NCBI GenBank assembly: GCA_002633005.1
Contig: NMRA01000124.1
Location: 575,814-639,813, forward strand
Direction: 5' to 3'
Source: Phoronis australis
Taxonomy: Eukaryota > Phoronida > Phoronidae
Length of the DNA stretch: 64,000 bases
Part shown: piece after piece, positions 56,322 to 64,000 of the stretch
Layout: each line of letters starts with the position of its first letter
How positions within the stretch are numbered: position 1 is the stretch's first letter
Program-made: the position numbers and the translations under genes
The notes under the pieces: model-generated
What the model was told of the DNA's origin: nothing
The model's database searches: none
Seen by the model: the letters and a program-made list of their open reading frames with translations, nothing else

Positions 56322-56929
56322 CCGTGGAGTACAGTACATGCGGACACTATAGTCAAACAGCCTTTACCTTATTCACGCCAGTAGAGTGTAGGCTTCTCAC
56401 AAGAGGGCAGTTCAGGCGTCCTTGACGAGCTGTCATTGGTGAAATGTTTTAGACGGCAGATTAGACAGCCGAAATGCCTTTTGGTCGTCCGGCATGTGAA
56501 TTCTGTACTAATCTTCTTGAAACTGTGATCAACTATAATTGCCCTACCCTGCTGGCTACTCAAAATCTACTCTTATACGCTTATGTTTTTTTTTATTTTC
56601 GTGTGCCAATCATACCCAATATGCAATTTCATTAGTTCACGTTTGTTTAACTGGCAAAACTTACATGTTAAAAATAAGCAAATTATACGGTGTGTGCATT
56701 TTAGTGAACATGGGCGGCGCACCATAGGGGGACTGCAGGGCTATGACCCATGGTGAAACATCTGTACAGGTCTTGATCCTGACTAGTGGATTAGGATCAA
56801 AAATTTGTTGAAGAAATTTAAGTTACCTACATAACTTATTAGTTTGTCCATCAGAGGGAGCTATTTTATGTAAAATACACATGAAGGAACGAAATTTTTG
56901 AGGAATGCAATATTTTGTGTGAAACGTCT
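56322..56929. other. No recognised feature
   Basis: Lies upstream of the decayed LINE and may include its 5' part, but no frame of that element is recognisable here. Confidence 0.35.
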
Positions 56930-58410
56930 ATTCGCGGATAACAACATATTTGTAATGGGAGATATGAATGCTCATACAGGAATACTAAGTGATCAACTTG
57001 GTGATATCAAGATGATTTGTTAGTTGCTAGTAATGGATGCCACAATGTGGATAGCGTTGGTGGCAAAGTTTTGAACAACATGTATTATAAATATTTTTGT
57101 CATACGTAATGGCAGGAAAACCTCTGATATGATACATCACATGAACATACATGCCTATCGTGTACAGGCACTACTGAGTACATGCTGGCGGACATCAATT
57201 TGTTATTATTTGTCACCGACTGTTATTGCTGAGGAACACTTCCCTAAATATGTGAGTTTAATTTTGCAAACCGTGAGAAGCACCGGGAATCCAAAAATTA
57301 TAAAGACTATACCAGATATCCTTGAAATCGTGAAAAAGAGATTTAATAATTGTGTTTGAAGCGATAACTGAGGCTGTAGCTACTAACCTAAACCTGTTTA
57401 TTACAAGTGTTGAAAGCTTGTTTGGTGAATTCGGAAACGCGGCGCCATTAAAAAGGCGATCAATAACGAGGAAACGAGAACTGAAAATAATTAAATTGAA
57501 GAAAAACCTCCCACGGGAATATCATCGCACCCGCAATGACGAAACATGTAAGAGGATATCTTGAAACTAAAAAAGAAGTTAAAAAGTTGTGTAGACTGAG
57601 GAAGATACAACATAAGAACCAAGTGTATGAACCGGCCGTGAACCCACTTGCATCAAAAGATTCAAAAAGTTTCTGGTGGTTGATAAAATGTCAATCAAAT
57701 AAAGCAGATTTCAGCAGAAGTGTATGAGGCAGCGAGTGGGCAAACAGTTTTTCCTCATTCCTCAACTCTGAGATACCAGATCCTGCATTTGATTATGAGG
57801 TCGCGACTGTAGCAGAATTTAGAATTGTCAACTGTGGAAGGAAATTATGTCAGGCAGGATGTGTTTCCATTCAAGAGCGATATTTCAAAGGAGTGGTTGA
57901 ATCAAGCAATTGTATGCAATAGAATTGAATTCTAAAAATTTTAGAGGAACAGCATTAAAGGCCTACTCTGTAAACCTTTAACTGCGTACTTTCAAACTGT
58001 AAGTTTCCACTAAAGAGGTCAACTGACATAATATTGCCTTTTATTTAAAACTGGTAATGCAGCAGAGCTAAAAGACTTTTGAATGCTATTAGCGATTTTT
58101 AATTCAGTATTAAATGAAGATTAATATCTGTATGTAAAGAAATTACTAGTAGAAGAAGAACCTGGATTCAGAGAAAAGTAGGCCTATTCAGCGATAATTA
58201 ACATTTTTATTTTGAACAGCTTGGTTGAAAAATATTTATCAAAACTAAAATCAAACCATTTTATTGTGATTATATCGACTTCAACAAGGCATTTGATTCG
58301 ATGAATACAACAAGTGTTACGTATATTCATATCGAAAGGTTTATCTGGACCACTGTTGAGAATTGTACATAGTCTGTATTCAACAATAAATGTTACAATT
58401 AGAGACTGAA
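56930..58410 (+). mobile_element. Decayed non-LTR retrotransposon (LINE) with EN and RT motifs
   Basis: Order of signatures on the plus strand: an apurinic-endonuclease motif GDMNAHTG (about 56963); then a degenerate EN region with VIRNGRKTSD (57100); a Lys/Arg-rich linker with FWWLIKC (57660-57700); WANSFSSFLNSEIPDPAF (57738); the RT finger motif EEPGFREK followed by NIFILNSLVEKYLSKL (58155-58245); the RT motif DYIDFNKAFDSM (58268); and SKGLSGPLLRIVHSLYS (58335). Frameshifts and stops separate nearly all of these. The active-site YADD motif, thumb and 3' tail are missing, so the copy is truncated at about 58410. Intact relatives nick DNA and copy their RNA at the nick. The clade (CR1, L2, RTE or I group) cannot be fixed. 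Confidence 0.85.
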
Positions 58411-58536
58411 TAGGAGACTTCATATTGGCGCTCTCTAGAGTAATGAGAGCACAAAAGTGAATTCCGATACATCTCGACTCAAATTTGTGGACAGAAATAT
58501 AATAAATACAAAGTGAAATTCCATTGCCATCCCTTC

Positions 58537-58728
58537 TCATTGTTTGATTAGTTTAAGTTCACTAATTAATTTGGCTTTTTGGGATCGAAATTCTCCCGCT
58601 TTATCAGTTACACTGAGTGGCTTTGTCACGGATATTTCTTCGTAGAGAGAAATGCATGGAGCACAATGTCCTTGTTCATCCATTGATATTTCAAAAGGTT
58701 TGCCTTTTTTCGTTGGACATTGGTACAT
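58537..58728 (-). pseudogene. Possible terminal coding exon, Cys-containing, unknown family
   Basis: A 63-codon minus-strand frame ending in TGA includes MYQCP, then GHCAPCIS, with upstream in-frame ECRQISTAGR before a stop. A possible acceptor (cactgcag) precedes it. Cysteine spacing is suggestive of an extracellular module, but I cannot name a family; it may be chance. Confidence 0.2.
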
Positions 58729-59109
58729 CCGCCCTGCAGTGGAAATTTGCCGGCATTCTAATTGCGGGGAAGGTGTTAAACGTTTTTATACCAGCAGGTT
58801 GATACTTGCCGTCCGCAGTACATGGGATTCTTAGGTGGCGCTGAACGCTTGTCCACCAAAAACCTGAAAGATGTTAATTCCACGGTTGGTTGTGTGTAGT
58901 GTAGAGAATGAAAATAAATGGGAATTTTACAGGGGAGTTAAGTCTGAGTTGTCTTGTCCAAAGCATTTATGTAGCGAGCTGACGTAGCAGCAGATATTTT
59001 AGGTGGCGAATTTAATATGTTCAACTCATTAATTAGAAATTGAAAATTGCAAAAGAAATGGAATTCCCAAAGTGAAAGGATTTGTAAAATTTGTAATACC
59101 TGAAAGACT
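58729..59109. other. No recognised feature
   Basis: Spacer between the possible exon and family I. Confidence 0.35.
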
Positions 59110-59545
59110 GAGTTAGAGAAACTTCGGTAGTCACCGAAACTTCGATGTAATAAATGAGAATGATCAAAGCGATATTTCGACAAAGTTATCGGTAGAGGTC
59201 GCGGCAACGATATACGATCACGCCAGACTCGCAAAACATGTTCTTTGTTATTGCAGCGTAGCCGACATGTTCTCAATACACACACGTAAGTAAATAAATA
59301 AAAGAAAGCATGTCTGAGGAAGAATGGCACTGATCATTTTCATGAACAGTCGTAAATGGCAGAACAATTTTCATTTAGCCTCGAATCCGCTACTCAATAT
59401 TCGTTTGAGAGTACAAATGTACTACGCCGTCTGGTGTCTACTCCGATGACTGAATAGCCTTCTAGCGATAACTTCGACATCGCTGTCAAGTCGGAAAGGT
59501 AAGCGAAGTTTCGGCGAAGCTTCGGTAAATCAAACGCGTTTTATG
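59110..59545 (-). mobile_element. Family I element, minus-strand copy
   Basis: Inverse copy of 53170-53590. The ends read aaacttcggtagtcaccgaa and gaagtttcggcgaagcttcg. Divergence from the other copy is moderate, with several indels. Non-coding status is likely but an open frame crosses it on the minus strand. Confidence 0.75.
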
Positions 59546-61689
59546 TTTTTAATATTTCTAAGATAAATATATTTTCAACTGCTGCTCAATCATGGCACGC
59601 AGTTCCATTTAATATAGCATTTATACGAAAATAAAAGTATCGTTGTACTGTAAACCAAAACAAAAGTGTTCTACTTGAGTGACGTTGTGGGAAGCGGGCA
59701 TGGTGATCACAACCCGCGTTTATCATTTGGATTATGGGTCAACTGTTTTTACGTTCAACTGGTTGAATACACGGATTTCTCACGTGAACTGGAATGTGTT
59801 ATGAAACGACTGGTTAATAACACCGAGTGCGTAATTTTTTATATTCCATGGGCGAATCACAAAGTAGTGCAAAGAGAAATCCATACGCCATAACATTTTA
59901 TCGTCTGATACCAACAATCAAACGCGCGAATCAAACGCACGCCATCCAAACAATGCCGGAATTCAATGACGGTGACAAGGTTATGGGGGGTCACAACTGT
60001 ACGTACTCCCAAGTACTACTCGGAAAACGGAGATTGCCTAAGATTTCGAGTGCCTTTGGTTGCGTACGTTTTGGTACGTTGTAAAACATGAAAGACTATT
60101 CAGTTTGAGCAGTTCTTTAATTCCCGAGAAAAGTTTAACTTGACGAGAAAAGTAATGTTACAGCAATTAGCAGTAGCGTGAAACAGAACCTAACAGTCCT
60201 GCAGTAGCAGCCGGAAGTTCTGTCACTGAGCCAAATCCCACGCGTTAAATAACAGAGCGTTTTAAGCGCATTTAAATGGTAGGACACCGGCCTTCATTTC
60301 TGCGAATGTCTGGCAGAAAAAGACAAGAGTTTACGATTTACAATAAAATCACAAAAATAGACACAGATTTTGTAGTTTTATACCTTTGGTAAAACTTACA
60401 TCTTCAAGAAATATAACCGATCCAATAATTATCCCAAAATGCGTTTTTCGGTCCATAAGTCCGACAATGTCTCGTTCGCTTTGCGTATTACGGCAGTCGT
60501 CAAGATATGCATGGAACTCGAGGTCCGGTGCATAATTTGATTACACCGACGATAACTACGTTTTATGCGTGTTATCGAATTAGTGAAAAGCAATCATTTT
60601 GACATTTGAATATGTTCCAGCTCGCGACGTCGACTGTTTACAAGTCTCTACATTGGGAGCACGTAATGCCGTGCCAGAACATGTGTTTCGTTTGCGTTGA
60701 AACCGTGAAAATGTCAATATTGATTTTTGTCAGAAACCTGCCTTCCTCTTGAATAATCAAAACTTATTCAATAAACTTGTGGAGTTGATATTTAGTAATA
60801 CCTTCCAAGCGTTTACCAAGCAATTTATTAAAGAGAGCTTAATCTGATTTCAAGCAACGTCGGCTCGGCTATAAGAAAAATCGTGGGTAGTGGGTTTCGT
60901 AAATTTTCTGAAAGCTATTTTTAGTAATTGATTCTTTTCGTGCAATTTCGCCTTTTAGCAAATGCATTCCTCATGGCGGTTATATCCCGACTAAGACCTG
61001 GGTCAATCCACTAAACGTAAAATTGGCTATTATGACGTGACTCACTTTCAGATAACTTAAAAATTTCACGCGACGTGAATGGATAATTCTCTAGTCCAGT
61101 TTGATGATTGTAAATTTTTTCAAAGTTTTTCAGTTTGAGCTTACCTAAAGTTGTGACCGGGTTTGAATCTTGTGTAATGAGAGATGGGCGCCAATAAACG
61201 TTAAAATGACACGAAAGTGATGTCGTGCCTTAGAGTTCTGGCAAAAATATTGTCACTTTTCAAAGCATTCATTGCACAATTCGACTTTGTTTAAGACTTT
61301 CCTGGAAAGCTCCGTAGCTTTAATGAATGGTTGGTCTTGAGGGGTCGATTTTTGTTCAGTGATAGATATGCCCGGAGGTGATGCGACGGGTACAAATGCA
61401 CCCTCCCCCCTCTCCGGCCCCACCGACAGCTGGGGTTCACTCACGGAACCGTCTATGGACAGTTAAGGTCCGCCTTGGCCTTCTTAATTATGACGTCACC
61501 GTAGCTGGCTAGGGGATCCATTCACAGCATTTCACAAGGGCGCAGGGTCTGAATCTCTTAACTTCAACTCAAGCGATCTCAAGGTATCTGTCTATCATGT
61601 TGTGCTCGAGTATATTATGATTTATGCAGATGATTTTCTAGTCTAAGATCAAACCTAATGAGCCTAAATGTACTTACTACTAGGGCTTT
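59546..61689. other. No recognised feature
   Basis: Only short frames (up to 85 codons). A YADD-like translation at about 61617-61640 stands alone without other RT motifs. Confidence 0.4.
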
Positions 61690-61810
61690 AAATTTCAGAC
61701 TCGATGCTGGGGTCATCAAGTGCGAACTTGCACTTGACATGCTCCCACGTAAACCATTATTTACATGTACTTGAGCACCCGGACCCAGGCTTTGTCTCAC
61801 AACAGCCCTT
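61690..61810 (-). repeat. Family G dispersed repeat, copy 3 (inverted)
   Basis: On the minus strand it reads taatggtttacgtgg and ttcgcacttgatgacccc, matching copies 1 and 2. A 96-codon frame (61905-61615) crosses it without a motif. Confidence 0.5.
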
Positions 61811-62887
61811 AGTAATTTACCAGCGATCTCTCGAATCAGAGCAACATCGAACAGCTTTCTCCACAAATTGTACAAGGCTTCTGAGCTCATAAGTCGTGTC
61901 GGCACTCCTGTCTAGCAGCGCAGCCCTCGTGTCCTTATTCGGCAACTAAATATTCGCTCTTAGTTTAATCGTTCTTGTACTTTAAAATGTCATAAACAAA
62001 TCGTGACATAACCCACTTTGTATTTTGTTAATTATTCTGAATCTACTTCAAAATGTTTTTATTAACGCAGTTGAATCGCATTTTGTTTTTCTTGCTTTCT
62101 ACAAAAACTGTCTCGAAGCTAGAACTTTGTCAGACTTCGTCATTACGAATACTAATTCTAAGTGTGACTTTCAATTTTATCAATCATTCGTTAGTAAGAA
62201 TGCAGACACTGCCTTGGCTGCGCTAATCCGCATCTCATTCACTGGTACAGTAAATATTGAACTTTGTGCTCGACCAATGGGAAATCCGCAAGTGTAGTGG
62301 CCACTTTGTCCGACATACATATAAATGTATGTAATTCTATAGATAAGGCATGATGTCCAAAAACAATACTACTTTAATAGTTGCTGTACTGAAAAGTGCG
62401 TTGGTTAGCGGTTTTAATTGCGTGAACGCAAGAAACTTGTGAAAATTTAAGACCACGCAAAATTACGCGAATGAAAGTTGATAGCTTTCGGAAGTATGCT
62501 CTGGACCTTACCACCGTGAACTTGCAAAATGGCGGTTATTGAAGTGATTGTTCCATGGTGATTTGAATGATGTATTATGAGATACTGTTTCCGCTCCACA
62601 AACGAAGATTTCTCGCCCCAAGTGCATGACGAGTTTCTTACGTTAAAGGAAAGCAGCCCTGGTTATCGGGTTTTTAAAGTAGATTTGGCTATTTAGGAAA
62701 GCTAGTTTTATACAGTTAGCTCGACCAATTTTGAGACTCAGAAAATTCAGTCGGTTAATTAAACAAACACTCTTCAAAAAAAATTGAGGTTTACGCTCAA
62801 AATCATTCAAAAAATAAAACATGAATGTCAAACTACTTCTTGTTCTGAAAGTCGAATGCTAATTCAGAAGCCATTTGAAGAGTGGGC
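61811..62887. other. No recognised feature
   Basis: A 90-codon plus-strand frame at 62025-62297 has no motif. Nothing else is seen. Confidence 0.4.
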
Positions 62888-63210
62888 GCATTCCAAATGG
62901 CAAAAAACAACGGAGTTTGCCGTTTCCTAGATCCGGTCAAAGCTAATAACTTTAAGAAGTGTGTACTAATAAAAAATAACCCCCCAAAATATGTTTTTGT
63001 GCCTCAAAACCGGTTGCGTTCCTTCGAATTACTAATTGACCTTTTTCAGAACGACCGCATTCGTTAACGTGAATGTATCAAATCACTATCCGTCTTCAAG
63101 AACAAAATTAATGAAAATCCACTGCTACGTTTGCGCTATAAAAAGTACCTTAAACTCGCCGTAAACCGAAAAAGGCAAGCTTTTGATTTAAACCACTTGC
63201 CGTGCCACTA
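62888..63210 (+). pseudogene. Possible coding remnant with family C-like motif
   Basis: The frame gives a basic, globular-looking peptide: CRFLDPVKANNFKKCVLIKN, a Val/Pro/Arg stretch, then an in-frame TAA after NDRIR, and continues beyond it with SVFKNKINENPLLRLRYKKY. The KANNFKK segment is shared with the minus strand of family C (2905 and 8948), so this may be the better-preserved coding part of that transposon. No known domain is recognised. Confidence 0.3.
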
Positions 63211-63268
63211 AAAACCATTCATCTTTACTCAGATTAAAACTTATTTCTGGGTTTGGGAAAAACTGACA

Positions 63269-63329
63269 GTTTGTTTAGCTCGAGGCCACGCCCTGCGACT
63301 GTTTGTTTAGCTCGAAGCCACGCCCTGCT
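63269..63329. repeat. 32-bp tandem duplication
   Basis: gtttgtttagctcgaggcca and the next 12 bases are repeated immediately with one substitution. Confidence 0.85.
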
Positions 63330-64000
63330 CACAAAACAACACTAAGTCAATCCCCAATTCAAAGAAATCGCTTCTAATCTCAGTAAAGAACAAGTTCAGG
63401 CCAATTTTATAACGATAACTAGATAGACACCATGCGATGTTTCTAATATTATTTAGAAATTGAGCAAACGTTCAGAAATCTATGCTGTAAGTGAAATAAA
63501 AATTTTAAAAATCTTCAAAAGAAAGATTTTGACACCACACGTGACCAGCTTACAATGACACTTGAGAAGATGCAATATCATCAGTTTTCTGTCAAAATTC
63601 GCCATCAATTACATCAAGGTCGATCCATCAAGTCCTGCAGAAGTTTATAAAATTGACAGTTTCACGTGACGAAGACGGAGTTCCAAATTTCCCGAGTAAG
63701 TACAGGAAATAGGAATGTTGTTTTTTTATTAATTTTAGAACTATTGTATGATTTTGCACAAGGTTTTATTACTTAATAAATTCACCAACTAATCATACCG
63801 GGGTCCATTAAAAAGCATTTCTCCTTTGAGCATTGCTTGTTGCAGGCCTATATCTGTTGATAACTTCTAGTGGTCGACTCTTTGCAATATAGATTTTGAT
63901 GTCCTCTTTAAAACCTGCCTATTTCCGTCTTAAAGTAATAAATTCTAACATGTTCTATTTTGCAATGATCATTGGCGAAATTTTTTTGGTCACAGTCAAA
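63330..64000. other. No recognised feature
   Basis: AT-rich end of the window; no frame, repeat or RNA gene is supported. Confidence 0.4.

Noticed and set aside
58184-58540. 118-codon minus-strand frame
   Set aside because: It lies opposite the RT motifs of the plus-strand LINE and is a shadow.
61617-61640. YADD-like translation suggesting a reverse transcriptase
   Set aside because: It is isolated, followed at once by a stop, and no other RT motif lies nearby in any frame.

Overview
The window looks like gene-poor nuclear DNA from a marine invertebrate animal. It is AT-rich without strong CpG depletion, it has simple repeats of (CA)n and (CT)n, and about a third to a half of what can be recognised is transposon debris. 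Splice-like exon borders, THAP domains, a Kolobok-type transposon, CR1/L2-like LINE fragments and tRNA-derived SINE heads all point to a metazoan. The frequent word taggccta suggests a deuterostome (echinoderm, hemichordate, cephalochordate) or a mollusc, but I cannot fix the phylum. No complete host protein-coding gene can be supported; most open frames are short and look like chance.

Layout. 0-12 kb: a broken two-exon THAP-domain gene on the minus strand (840-1693), a tRNA-like SINE head, an old duplicated repeat (family C), several small inverted-repeat elements (MITEs), and the 3' end of a CR1/L2-like LINE whose C-terminal coding region has become a 53-bp tandem repeat. 12-20 kb: hairpin elements and the first copies of dispersed families D, E, G and H. 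20.5-23.3 kb: a three-subunit higher-order tandem array framed by two ~380-bp direct repeats; a second array of the same family lies inverted at 46.6-47.8 kb. 24.9-26.4 kb: the best-defined element, a 1.49-kb THAP-encoding transposon with ~155-bp terminal inverted repeats and TTAA target duplications (Kolobok type), internally deleted and carrying stops and frameshifts. 26.4-37 kb: nearly featureless apart from one intact family A MITE. 37-50 kb: (CT)n with an assembly gap, a 561-bp transposon with its target-site duplication, SINE heads and more family copies. 50.6-54.8 kb: two direct duplications (953/950 bp and 280/280 bp), each with a single N at or near the junction, which look like unmerged contig ends or alleles rather than real tandem duplications. 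56.9-58.4 kb: a decayed LINE with endonuclease and reverse-transcriptase motifs in the right order. 58.4-64 kb: mostly unrecognised sequence with a few repeat copies and one possible coding remnant.

The most useful observations are the Kolobok-type relic and its exact borders, the second, independent THAP pseudogene, the higher-order array family with shared outer borders, family D (four copies, one with the longest open frame in the window), family H MITEs, and the N-flanked duplications that warn against reading local copy number as biology.
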